DNA of 6,324 bases. It comes from Bacillota bacterium (lineage in GTDB: Bacteria; Bacillota; Clostridia; Peptostreptococcales; Anaerovoracaceae). The stretch is from assembly GCA_017431395.1 (NCBI GenBank), contig JAFRLD010000138.1, forward strand, positions 1-6,324. The letters are read 5' to 3'. A program made the position numbers and the translations under genes. The notes below the pieces were generated by a model. It worked only from the letters and a program-made list of their open reading frames with translations, ran no database searches and was not told the DNA's origin. Shown piece after piece: positions 1 to 6,324 of the stretch (positions are counted from its first letter, which is position 1; every line of letters starts with the position of its first letter).

Positions 1-354
1 GAGTGCATTGACCGTCATGAAAGCGACGGTAATGAAGGGGATCATGGTCCGTTCGTGACAGAAGATCCCGGCGAGGACCGTTGAAGAGATCGAGATGACA
101 GACAATGCGAAGAAACTCCTCCGGCGGCCGAACTGATCTGCCAGCTTTCCGCCGAACAGGGAGCCGAGCAGGCTGATGACAGCAACGGTCGTCATCAGAT
201 ATCCGGTCTCGATGGTAGAGAATCCCAGCTGCTCCGTCAGGAGGAGAGACATCAAAGGGAATACGAACATGATCCCCATCTCCATGATGAGGCGCGTAAA
301 TGCCACATAATATACCTGGCGGGGAAGTCCCCGGTACTGGGTCAGCGAGTTCAT
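1..354 (-). CDS. MFS transporter, DHA1-like efflux type, N-terminal part (cut by left window edge)
   Basis: This is the first 118 codons of a gene read leftward; no stop is reached before the window edge. The protein starts MNSLTQYRGLPRQVYYVAF and shows hydrophobic segments at about residues 14-40, 51-70, 80-99 and from 103 onward, which fits helices 1 to 4 of a 12- or 14-helix permease. Between helices 2 and 3 sits a textbook MFS motif A, GGKLADQFGRRR (residues 68-79), the gating loop with its conserved Asp and Arg residues. The ATG at 354-352 is preceded at 6 bases by a perfect GGGAGGAGG, so the start is secure. MFS proteins move small molecules across the cytoplasmic membrane, usually by proton coupling. 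Motif A and the N-terminal layout resemble drug-efflux (DHA1) members, but the substrate is unknown. It is transcribed divergently from the ABC operon, and no functional link can be shown. Confidence 0.93.
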   Translation of the reverse strand, partial: MNSLTQYRGLPRQVYYVAFTRLIMEMGIMFVFPLMSLLLTEQLGFSTIETGYLMTTVAVISLLGSLFGGKLADQFGRRRSFFALSVISISSTVLAGIFCHERTMIPFITVAFMTVNAL

Positions 355-360
355 CAAGTT

Positions 361-369
361 CCTCCTCCC
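361..369 (-). promoter_or_regulatory. Ribosome binding site of the MFS gene
   Basis: On the minus strand the sequence reads GGGAGGAGG, 6 bases before the ATG at 354. It is a near-ideal anti-SD match and fixes the MFS start. Confidence 0.85.
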
Positions 370-378
370 GGAGATTCT

Positions 379-407
379 ATTCTACGTCAAAGGCTTTTTC
401 TTTGCAA
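379..407 (-). promoter_or_regulatory. Sigma-70/SigA-type promoter for the MFS gene
   Basis: Read on the minus strand, TTGCAA (407-402) serves as -35 and TAGAAT (384-379) as -10, separated by exactly 17 bases. Transcription would begin near 372, giving a leader of only about 18 bases that starts just before the ribosome binding site. This leaves no room for an attenuator or riboswitch. The hexamers are good but not perfect matches, and the call is made by eye. Confidence 0.55.
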
Positions 408-435
408 GCATCAAAAGCTTAATGTGTTGCACACC

Positions 436-452
436 GTATAATGTGGTATACT
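436..452 (+). promoter_or_regulatory. Probable promoter (extended -10) of the ABC operon, with small inverted repeat
   Basis: TGGTATACT at 444-452 matches an extended -10 element (TGn followed by TATACT). A TTGCAC at 427-432 lies only 14 bases upstream, short for a normal spacer, so the extended -10 may carry the recognition. A perfect TATAAT at 437-442 lies just upstream but has no credible -35. GTATA (436-440) and TATAC (447-451) form a 5-bp inverted repeat over the -10 that could be a weak operator or chance. With this promoter the transcript would start near 459, leaving about 57 bases of leader before the ATG at 516. Confidence 0.4.
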
Positions 453-501
453 CTTATTGGCATATGACGAATGCTCATCAGATCTATATTACTTCCTGAA
501 C

Positions 502-506
502 GGAGG
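502..506 (+). promoter_or_regulatory. Ribosome binding site deciding the start of ABC protein 1
   Basis: GGAGG lies 9 bases before the ATG at 516. The in-frame upstream ATG at 471 has no purine-rich site before it and lies almost on the predicted transcription start, so 516 is preferred. The protein from 516 begins [14 protein letters not shown], the usual opening strand of an ABC ATPase. Confidence 0.8.
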
Positions 507-515
507 CAGGCATAC

Positions 516-2906
516 ATGAGTTTGATCAGATTAAAGAACGTCTCTAAATTCTACTATAGCAAGGGAATCATCGCCAGCGGCATTTCCAGAGTGAACCTGG
601 ACCTTGACGCTGGTGAATTTGTCGTGATCACCGGAGAATCCGGGAGCGGCAAGTCAACGCTGCTGAACGTCATTTCCGGACTGGATACCTATGAAGAAGG
701 GGAGATGTATATCGAGGGCAGGGAGACCAGCCACTATACAGCAACGGACTTCGAAGAGTATCGGCAGAAGTATATTTCCTATGTCTTCCAGACGTTCAAT
801 CTGATATCCAGCTATACGGTATATCAGAATATCGCGCTCGCCATGCAGATCGATGGCTGCAGCGGAGCGGAAATCAGGAAGAAGGTGCCGGAGATCATCA
901 GGAAGGTGGGACTTGCGGAGTATTCGAACCGGAAGGTCTCCAAGCTTTCCGGCGGACAGAAGCAGCGCGTTGCCATTGCGCGTGCGCTGGCCAAAGACAC
1001 GCTCATTCTGGTCGCGGATGAGCCGACCGGGAACCTGGACAGCGCTTCTGCGGAAGGGATCGTGGAACTGCTGACGGAGATCGCCGCGAATAAGCTGGTG
1101 ATCGTGGTCACCCATAACTTCGATCAGTTCAAAGATCATGCGACCCGTGTGATCAAGATGTACGACGGAAAGATCGCCTCGGATACCGGCGTTTCCGGCA
1201 GCGGAGAGCGACGCGCGGAAGGCGGGGCCGCGACCGCGGAGGCCGGCAGCCCGGAGGGAAGCGAGACAGCTGTGGGACCCGGCATCCCGACAGAAGCGGA
1301 AGGTGAAGCCCCGGCCGCTGAGAACGATGAGCTGAGCGAAGCAGAGACCGGCAGCCCCGCGGATCTCCCGGAAGAGCCGGAAGAGCCGCAGGTGCCGCGC
1401 ACCAGAAGCCGCGGCATCCCGTATACGACGCAGGTCCGGCTGGGAGTGCGGAACACGTTCAACCTTCCGGCGAAATTCCTCCTGATCCTGCTGGTATTCC
1501 TGTTCGTGATCAGCGCGGTCAGCGCGCAGTATGTGTCCGTCAAAAAACAGGGGGATACCGTATCGGAAGTGGGCTGGAACAATTATTTCAGCAACTATGA
1601 TCCCAAGCGTATTATCGTAGAGAAGAACGACCGCTCCGCATTTACCAAAGCTGATTATGAAGCGCTGGAGAACGCACCGCACGTGGAGCGCCTGATCCGG
1701 GAGGATATCCTGTACGATTCCATGGTCTTCATTGAGAATGATCAGTTCTCTTTCGGCGGATACATGCTGAGCATCCGGAATCTGGAGGATGAGCTGTCCA
1801 TGGGAAAGATGCCGGAGAAGAAGGATGAGGTAGTGCTGGCAGGCCCGGACGACGGATGGAGTTTAGGCGAATCCCCGAAGGATCTGATCGGCAAGCATTA
1901 CACGATCTCCGCGGATGACGGGTCGGAGTACCGGGTCAGGGTGACCGGGATCGTGCTGAAAGAATACGACGAGGATAACATGTACGGATCCCAGTCGGAA
2001 GCGTATCTTCCGGATTCCATGGTGGATGAGATCCGTAAGGGAATGTATGCCGCAAGAAGCGAAACGACGATGCTCATCAATGGGCAGGAGGAGAACTGCA
2101 CTCCGGGAGAAGGAGGACTGGTGGTCAACGAGAACGTCCCGGAAGGATACATCCTGCTTCCGACGACCTATGACTCTTTCTTCAAGGAAGGCTATGCGGC
2201 CGGGAAGACGGTCGATCTCCGGGCGAGATCCCTGTATTACGATCAGAAGCTCCAGCTCATGATCATGGGCACTTACGGAGAGAAGACCTTCAAGCAGAAG
2301 ACGGGGCTGAAGAAGCTGTCGGAGCACGACGGGGAGATCTATATCAATGCCGTGGACTTCCGCAGGCTCTATGAGAAAGGGAATTATCAGACCTCTGTGT
2401 TCGTCGATGATACCAGGAATATGGAGGGCATGAAGGATATGCTGGAACGCGGAGGCTATCATGTCCTGGTGCTGAAAGACCATATCGGTAATTTCATGAA
2501 TGAAGAATTTGTAAATATCATCCAGCTGCCGATCGCCGTGATCCTCTGTCTGGCGGTATTCTTCATCGCCTACTTCGTGATCCGCCTCATTCTGAAGTCG
2601 CGGGGCGTTTACTTTGCCACATTACGCATGCTGGGCATGGGCAAGAAACCGGCAAGACGCATCATGAGAACAGAACTGATCCTGATCTCTCTGATCGCCT
2701 ATGCTCTGTTCTGCATCTTCATTGCTCTGAACCGCGCCGGGATCGTGACCATTGCCGGCCTGATGGATTACCTGACCTATCTGACGGCAAGAGATTACAT
2801 CATCCTGGCGTGCATCCTGCTCGTGATGGCGGTTCTGATTGCAGGCCGGTTCATGAGATCCATATTCAAGAGCTCTGCAATGGGCGTATACAGAGAGGAG
2901 GCGTAG
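516..2906 (+). CDS. ABC transporter 1: ATPase fused to FtsX/MacB-type permease (796 aa)
   Basis: The N-terminal ATPase (about residues 1-223) has every working motif: Walker [10 protein letters not shown] (40-48), Q-loop Q92, signature LSGGQ (144-148), Walker B LILVADEP with D168 and E169, D-loop NLDS (173-176) and switch H200. It belongs to the MacB/LolD/FtsE group. A disordered linker rich in Glu, Ala, Pro and Gly (about 224-298) leads to helix 1 (about 321-338). A large extracytoplasmic domain (about 340-668) follows, then helices 2 to 4 (about 669-693, 719-738, 759-777). FATLRMLGM (702-710 region) after helix 2 is the coupling segment typical of FtsX-like permeases. The order ATPase, helix 1, ectodomain, helices 2-4 is that of MacB (about 650 residues), but this protein is longer through its linker and ectodomain. 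It likely sits in the cytoplasmic membrane as a heterodimer with the next gene's product. The substrate is unknown; peptide or lipoprotein handling, antimicrobial peptide defence and cell-wall work are all possible for this family. Confidence 0.93.
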   Translation: MSLIRLKNVSKFYYSKGIIASGISRVNLDLDAGEFVVITGESGSGKSTLLNVISGLDTYEEGEMYIEGRETSHYTATDFEEYRQKYISYVFQTFNLISSYTVYQNIALAMQIDGCSGAEIRKKVPEIIRKVGLAEYSNRKVSKLSGGQKQRVAIARALAKDTLILVADEPTGNLDSASAEGIVELLTEIAANKLVIVVTHNFDQFKDHATRVIKMYDGKIASDTGVSGSGERRAEGGAATAEAGSPEGSETAVGPGIPTEAEGEAPAAENDELSEAETGSPADLPEEPEEPQVPRTRSRGIPYTTQVRLGVRNTFNLPAKFLLILLVFLFVISAVSAQYVSVKKQGDTVSEVGWNNYFSNYDPKRIIVEKNDRSAFTKADYEALENAPHVERLIREDILYDSMVFIENDQFSFGGYMLSIRNLEDELSMGKMPEKKDEVVLAGPDDGWSLGESPKDLIGKHYTISADDGSEYRVRVTGIVLKEYDEDNMYGSQSEAYLPDSMVDEIRKGMYAARSETTMLINGQEENCTPGEGGLVVNENVPEGYILLPTTYDSFFKEGYAAGKTVDLRARSLYYDQKLQLMIMGTYGEKTFKQKTGLKKLSEHDGEIYINAVDFRRLYEKGNYQTSVFVDDTRNMEGMKDMLERGGYHVLVLKDHIGNFMNEEFVNIIQLPIAVILCLAVFFIAYFVIRLILKSRGVYFATLRMLGMGKKPARRIMRTELILISLIAYALFCIFIALNRAGIVTIAGLMDYLTYLTARDYIILACILLVMAVLIAGRFMRSIFKSSAMGVYREEA
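2893..2901 (+). promoter_or_regulatory. Ribosome binding site of ABC protein 2, inside the end of ABC protein 1
   Basis: GAGAGGAGG is embedded in the last codons of the upstream gene (encoding ...REEA) and lies 10 bases before the ATG at 2912. This supports tight, possibly coupled translation of the two ABC proteins and the choice of 2912 over the in-frame ATG at 2810. Confidence 0.75.
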
Positions 2907-2911
2907 GCGGA

Positions 2912-5419
2912 ATGATTACTTTGAATCATGTAGACAAGTATTTCTACAGACGGAAGTCCAATCAGATCCACGTCATCAACGATACCTCTCTGGAATTCGG
3001 CGCGACAGGGCTGGCGGCGCTGCTGGGTCCTTCGGGATGCGGCAAGACGACGCTCCTGAATGTGATTGGCGGTTTAGACAAAGCCGACAAGGGCAGCATC
3101 TTCATCAACGGCCAGAAGATCACCGGAAGACCTGCGGTCACCGTCGACCGGATCCGCAACCTGAATATCGGATATATCTTCCAGAACTATAACCTGATCA
3201 ACGGAATGACCGTTTTCGATAATGTGGCGATGGTCCTGAAGATGGTCGGGATCAAGGATAAGGAGGAGATCCGGGAAAAGGTCGAATACGCGCTGGAACT
3301 GGTCGGGATGTACCGGTACCGGAAGCGTTATGCGGACATGCTGTCCGGAGGAGAGCGGCAGAGGGTCGGGATCGCCAGAGCGATTGTCAAGAATCCTGCC
3401 ATCATCATCGCGGACGAGCCCACCGGGAACCTGGACAGCGCCAACACGCTGGAGGTCATGAATATCATCAAGGCGATCTCCCGCGAAAAGCTGGTGATCC
3501 TCGTGACCCATGAGGAGAATCTGGCGAAGTTCTACGCGGACCGGATCATCCGCATCAAAGACGGCAGCGTCGTTTCCGATGAGATCAACGAGAATGTGGA
3601 GGGGCTGGATTACCGCCTCGAGAACAGGATCTACCTGAAGGACATTCAGGACCAGCATGCCTATCAGGATCCGAACGGCTCGATCCGCGTCTTCAACGAC
3701 ACGGGAGAGAAGATCGATATCGACATCGTGATCAGCAGAGGGAACCTGTTCATCCAATCAAGGGATGGGAACAGCCGCATGGAGATCGTCGATGAGAACT
3801 CCAGCATCGAACTCATCGATGACCATTACCGGGCGCTCACCGCGGAAGAGGCCGAGGCGAGGCGCTTCCATGCGGAGCGCTTTCAGGCTTCGCGGCCGCT
3901 CCGCAATTCGTCCGTATTCAACGTGTTCACGATGCTGGCCGCAGGCTTTCGGACCGTCCGGAATTACCATGTCCTGAAGAAGATCCTTCTCGCAGGATTC
4001 CTGATCTCGGCGATGTTCATCACCTATGCGGTATCGAACATCGCGGGGATTCTGAGTATACCGGATGAGAAGTTCGTGCAGGAGAACAAAGCCTATGTCC
4101 GCGTAGTCCAGAAGAAGATCCCGGTCAAGGATTATCTGGAATACGAGGCTGATCCGAGCGTTGAATACGCACTTCCGGGATCCGGTCAGATCAACATGAA
4201 GATGAAATACGACGAGTACTGGCAGACATACTGGGGACAGACCGTATTCAGCGGTTCCCTCAGCCCGTCGGACACCCTCACAGCGGACGAGCTCATTTGC
4301 GGCAGACGTCCGGAGAATCAATATGAGGTGGTCGTCGATGCGCTCGTTTTAAACCGGCTGAAGGAATCCGACCAGGACATCATTCAGGCAGGATACAAGG
4401 ATCCGGAAGAGCTTCTCGGGCGGCATCTGCTGCTTAAGAACCTGCCGGAATTCACGATCGTCGGGATCACCGACCAGAAGAGCCCGTGCATTTACGCATC
4501 CAAGTCCATGTTTATCAATATGCTTGCGAATAACGGCAGCGAAGATCCTTATGATGACGAGATGGGGGATGAGGAGTATGAAGGCATGGAGGAGCAGACG
4601 CAGTTTGACGAGGATGGAAGTGTCCGCGTCCCTGCACCCGCGGCGAATGAGCTGATCAGCTATTCGCTGCGGCCTTCTGACCTGGAACTCACCAAGGACA
4701 GCAGAGCGCCGGAAAATGATTATGAGGTGATCGTGGATGAAGACTTTGCCAAATCCTTCAAACTCGGACAGACGATCAAGACGAAGGTCAACGGGCATAA
4801 ACTGAAGGTGGTCGGCTACTATAAGAGTGATATGGTCCGGGGAAAGTACTACGTGAACGGTAACATGATCAAGTATCAGCTGATCAAGAAGGAAGAGAAC
4901 ATGACGATCAAACCTTCCGGTGACAAGAAAGCGACCATCGAAGCGCTCAAGGCATACGGGCTGAAAGTCCGCGACCTGTACGAGTACCGGAAAAAAGAGT
5001 ACCGGAAGGGCCAGCTCTCGATGATCCGCGCCTTCCTTCTGGTGGGAGGAATCATCATTATCATATCCGTGATAGAGGTATTCCTGATGATGAGGGCGTC
5101 CTTCCTTTCCAGAATCAAGGAAGTGGGGACGCTGCGCGCGATCGGCGTGAAGAAATCCGATATCTACCGGATGTTTACCGGGGAGATCGTTGCAATTACG
5201 ACCGTAGCCTCGGTCCCGGGCTGGCTGATGATGAGCTATATCGTTTATAAACTCCACGGTATCTCCATGACGGCGGATATGTTCGTGTGCACGCCGCAGA
5301 CGATGCTCATTTCTCTTGCGCTGATCTTCCTTCTGAATCTGCTGTTCGGACTGCTGCCGGTCTTCCATACGCTGATCAAGCGGCCGGCTGCGATCCTTGC
5401 GCGTACAGATGTGAACTGA
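2912..5419 (+). CDS. ABC transporter 2: ATPase fused to FtsX/MacB-type permease (835 aa)
   Basis: The ATPase (about residues 1-225) is complete: Walker A GPSGCGKTT (39-47), Q91, signature LSGGE (144-148), Walker B IIIADEP with D168 and E169, NLDS, and switch H200. Residues about 231-330 form an extra polar segment with predicted beta strands (for example IRVFNDTGEKIDIDIVIS) before helix 1 (about 356-376); this is not part of a standard MacB. A large ectodomain (about 377-700) contains two similar lobes and a very acidic stretch (about 543-570). Helices 2 to 4 lie near 706-727, 757-780 and 797-820. EVGTLRAIGVKKSDI after helix 2 is the hallmark FtsX coupling segment, and the C-terminus ends with the usual RPAAILARTDVN-like tail. 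The gene starts 5 bases after ABC protein 1. The two differ clearly outside the motifs, so a heterodimer is more likely than two separate homodimers. The start at 2912 is chosen because of its ribosome binding site and the canonical MITLNHVDKYF opening. Confidence 0.93.
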   Translation: MITLNHVDKYFYRRKSNQIHVINDTSLEFGATGLAALLGPSGCGKTTLLNVIGGLDKADKGSIFINGQKITGRPAVTVDRIRNLNIGYIFQNYNLINGMTVFDNVAMVLKMVGIKDKEEIREKVEYALELVGMYRYRKRYADMLSGGERQRVGIARAIVKNPAIIIADEPTGNLDSANTLEVMNIIKAISREKLVILVTHEENLAKFYADRIIRIKDGSVVSDEINENVEGLDYRLENRIYLKDIQDQHAYQDPNGSIRVFNDTGEKIDIDIVISRGNLFIQSRDGNSRMEIVDENSSIELIDDHYRALTAEEAEARRFHAERFQASRPLRNSSVFNVFTMLAAGFRTVRNYHVLKKILLAGFLISAMFITYAVSNIAGILSIPDEKFVQENKAYVRVVQKKIPVKDYLEYEADPSVEYALPGSGQINMKMKYDEYWQTYWGQTVFSGSLSPSDTLTADELICGRRPENQYEVVVDALVLNRLKESDQDIIQAGYKDPEELLGRHLLLKNLPEFTIVGITDQKSPCIYASKSMFINMLANNGSEDPYDDEMGDEEYEGMEEQTQFDEDGSVRVPAPAANELISYSLRPSDLELTKDSRAPENDYEVIVDEDFAKSFKLGQTIKTKVNGHKLKVVGYYKSDMVRGKYYVNGNMIKYQLIKKEENMTIKPSGDKKATIEALKAYGLKVRDLYEYRKKEYRKGQLSMIRAFLLVGGIIIIISVIEVFLMMRASFLSRIKEVGTLRAIGVKKSDIYRMFTGEIVAITTVASVPGWLMMSYIVYKLHGISMTADMFVCTPQTMLISLALIFLLNLLFGLLPVFHTLIKRPAAILARTDVN

Positions 5420-5433
5420 TACAGAACTCAAGT

Positions 5434-5440
5434 GGTGAGG
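5434..5440 (+). promoter_or_regulatory. Ribosome binding site of the secreted repeat protein
   Basis: GGTGAGG lies just before the ATG at 5444. The spacing is short if the GAGG part pairs, and normal if the GGTGA part pairs with the anti-SD. In-frame GTG codons at 5432 and 5435 are alternative starts that would add only a few residues, but they lack a site of their own. Confidence 0.5.
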
Positions 5441-5443
5441 AAT

Positions 5444-6324
5444 ATGATAAAGGGAAAAGACAGAACTCGTGAATATAGAACTCGTGAATACAGACTTATC
5501 ATCAGAAAGCTGACTGCGGTGTTTCTGATCGTGCTCATGTCAGTGATGATGATGGGGCAGGCAGGCTTTGCAGCCGCAGAACAGGCAGAGGATACCGAAG
5601 GATATCCCGTGCGGGAGGTCCACAGGGTGAAAGTCGGGAAAGTAAGGTACTGCGCCTTCGTGCAGCGGAATGCGGTCCTGACACCCTCCGAGATCAAGAA
5701 GATGTCGGATAACGAGCTTACCAAGGAGATCCTCAAGCGGTCCGGCTTCTACATGAAGGAAACCAACTGTATGATCGACGGCCGGGAAGCAATCACGACC
5801 CGTGACTGGATCAAGAAGGGCGGCAGCTTCAAACTGAACGACCGGGATCTGAAACGCCTCCGCGAGGCATCGCCTGCGGACGGCAAGCCCGTCAAACTGC
5901 ACATGGATCTTCGGATCTCGCCGGATCCTTATGTCAGGGAGAAGCCTGAAAAGGGGCCGGAGACAAAGCCGGAGGACGATCCGGGAACCAAGCCGGGAGA
6001 CGAACCGGGGACGGAGCCAGGAGATGAGCCGGGAGATGAGCCAGGGACGGAACCGGGAGACGACCCTGGGACCGAGCCTGGAGATAACCCTGGAACCGAC
6101 CCGGGAGATAACCCGGGGGCCGAACCGGGTACCGACCCGGGAGATAACCCAGGGGCCGAGCAGGGAGATACTTCGGGGACCGAGCCGGGAGATGCCCCGG
6201 GGACTGACCCGGGAGATGAACCTGGAATCGACCCTGCGACCGATCCGGAAGGTAAACAGGATGATGACTCCCCCGGGAAGCAGCCTTCCACAGAGGAAGA
6301 GGGCACCAAGCCTGGCACCAAGAC
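5444..6324 (+). CDS. Secreted acidic Pro/Gly-repeat protein of unknown function, N-terminal part (cut by right window edge)
   Basis: The frame is open for 293 codons to the window edge. Residues 1-22 are strongly basic (MIKGKDRTREYRTREYRLII...), followed by a hydrophobic core (about 23-42) and an AxA-type cleavage site, FAAA/EQ, probably after A45: a Sec signal peptide. The mature part begins with a domain I do not recognise (about 50-165), polar and partly helical (LTPSEIKKMSDNELTKEIL), with two cysteines, C70 and C109, that could pair. Residues 179-270 are 23 tetrapeptides of the kind [E/D/N]PG[D/T], a flexible, acidic, wall-spanning type of region; then comes a Glu/Asp/Lys-rich stretch. 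No sortase signal or second membrane segment is seen before the edge; either may lie beyond it. The gene starts 24 bases after ABC protein 2 with no terminator between, so it is probably co-transcribed. It could be an extracellular partner or client of the transporter, or a surface protein merely sharing the operon. Confidence 0.85.
   Translation, partial: MIKGKDRTREYRTREYRLIIRKLTAVFLIVLMSVMMMGQAGFAAAEQAEDTEGYPVREVHRVKVGKVRYCAFVQRNAVLTPSEIKKMSDNELTKEILKRSGFYMKETNCMIDGREAITTRDWIKKGGSFKLNDRDLKRLREASPADGKPVKLHMDLRISPDPYVREKPEKGPETKPEDDPGTKPGDEPGTEPGDEPGDEPGTEPGDDPGTEPGDNPGTDPGDNPGAEPGTDPGDNPGAEQGDTSGTEPGDAPGTDPGDEPGIDPATDPEGKQDDDSPGKQPSTEEEGTKPGTK
5462..5491 (+). repeat. Tandem 15-bp duplication in the signal peptide coding region
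   Basis: Two adjacent copies of AGAACTCGTGAATAY (5462-5476 and 5477-5491) differ at one base and encode RTREY twice, making the basic n-region of the signal peptide unusually long. The core ACAGAACTC also occurs just upstream at 5421-5429, between the stop of ABC protein 2 and the start. Confidence 0.85.
5978..6253 (+). repeat. Degenerate 12-bp / 24-bp tandem repeat encoding [E/D]PG[T/D] tetrapeptides
   Basis: Twenty-three consecutive 12-base units encode four-residue blocks such as EPGT, EPGD, DPGD and NPGT. The fourth residue alternates T and D over most of the array, so the ancestral unit is probably 24 bases (xPGT-xPGD). Pro and Gly codons vary between units (ccg/cca/cct, gga/ggg), meaning the array has diverged at the DNA level while the peptide pattern is kept. 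Units near the 3' end (DPAT, DPEG) decay. The array is Gly-Pro and acid rich, expected to be extended and disordered. Confidence 0.92.

Noticed and set aside
391..420. Hairpin or terminator (AGGCTTTT against AAAAGCTT)
   Set aside because: The stem is 8 pairs, AT-rich, with one G-U pair and a 14-base loop; it has no GC stem followed by a T run and overlaps the -35 of the MFS promoter. No gene ends here.
471..515. Upstream ATG start for ABC protein 1, adding 15 residues
   Set aside because: No ribosome binding site precedes it, it lies almost on the predicted transcription start, and the added residues are not part of the ATPase fold. The ATG at 516 has GGAGG at 9 bases.
2810..2911. Upstream ATG start for ABC protein 2, overlapping the end of ABC protein 1
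   Set aside because: The 34 added residues read the last helix of the upstream gene in another frame. The ATG at 2912 has a good ribosome binding site and gives the usual ATPase N-terminus.
4349..5431. Minus-strand open frame of 360 codons opposite ABC protein 2 (and similar ones at 654-1682, 1863-2483, 3074-3757, 3758-4321)
   Set aside because: The translations are rich in His, Arg and Asp without domain motifs, have no start signals, and lie opposite ATPase and permease sequence with clear family motifs.
5978..6253. CRISPR array
   Set aside because: The repeats are 12/24-base units without spacers, lie in frame within a coding region, and vary mainly at third codon positions.
5929..6321. 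Long minus-strand open frame encoding a Ser/Pro/Gly repeat protein
   Set aside because: It is the mirror of the plus-strand repeat: tandem 12-base units keep several frames open. It has no ribosome binding site and overlaps a well-supported secreted protein gene.
6254..6324. Sortase (LPxTG) signal at the end of the secreted protein
   Set aside because: No LPxTG-like motif or hydrophobic anchor is visible before the edge; an anchor may exist beyond the window but cannot be claimed.

Overview
The window looks like a chromosomal stretch of a Gram-positive, probably gut-type Clostridia (Bacillota, perhaps Lachnospiraceae or a relative). This rests on strong GGAGG-type ribosome binding sites, a mid-range base composition with a slight GC bias (judged by eye), a classical Sec signal peptide followed by an acidic Pro/Gly repeat typical of wall-spanning surface proteins, and FtsX/MacB-type ABC proteins of the large fused kind common in Clostridia. 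The assignment is inference; no marker gene is present.

Layout. Positions 1-354 (minus strand) hold the N-terminal 118 codons of a major facilitator superfamily transporter that runs off the left edge. Positions 355-515 are a divergent intergenic region with a convincing promoter for the MFS gene and a weaker extended -10 promoter for the rightward genes. From 516 onward everything is on the plus strand and tightly packed. ABC protein 1 (516-2906) is followed after 5 bases by ABC protein 2 (2912-5419), and after 24 bases by a secreted repeat protein (5444 to beyond the right edge). No terminator or internal promoter is evident between them, so they are probably one operon.

How the genes may work together. 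Each ABC protein has its own complete ATPase domain at the N-terminus fused to a four-helix FtsX/MacB-type permease with a large extracytoplasmic domain between helices 1 and 2. Two different but co-encoded copies suggest a heterodimeric type VII (MacB/LolCDE-like, mechanotransmission) transporter. The third gene encodes an exported protein with an unrecognised N-terminal domain of about 110 residues and a 92-residue array of tetrapeptides of the form [E/D]PG[T/D]. It may be the extracellular partner or the client of the transporter, or a surface protein that is merely co-transcribed. The substrate cannot be read from the sequence.

The most unusual points are the two-lobed ectodomains with a duplicated RxPENxYEV-VD motif, the extra beta-rich segment between ATPase and membrane domain in ABC protein 2, the regular alternation in the repeat array, and the association of all this with an undescribed secreted protein.
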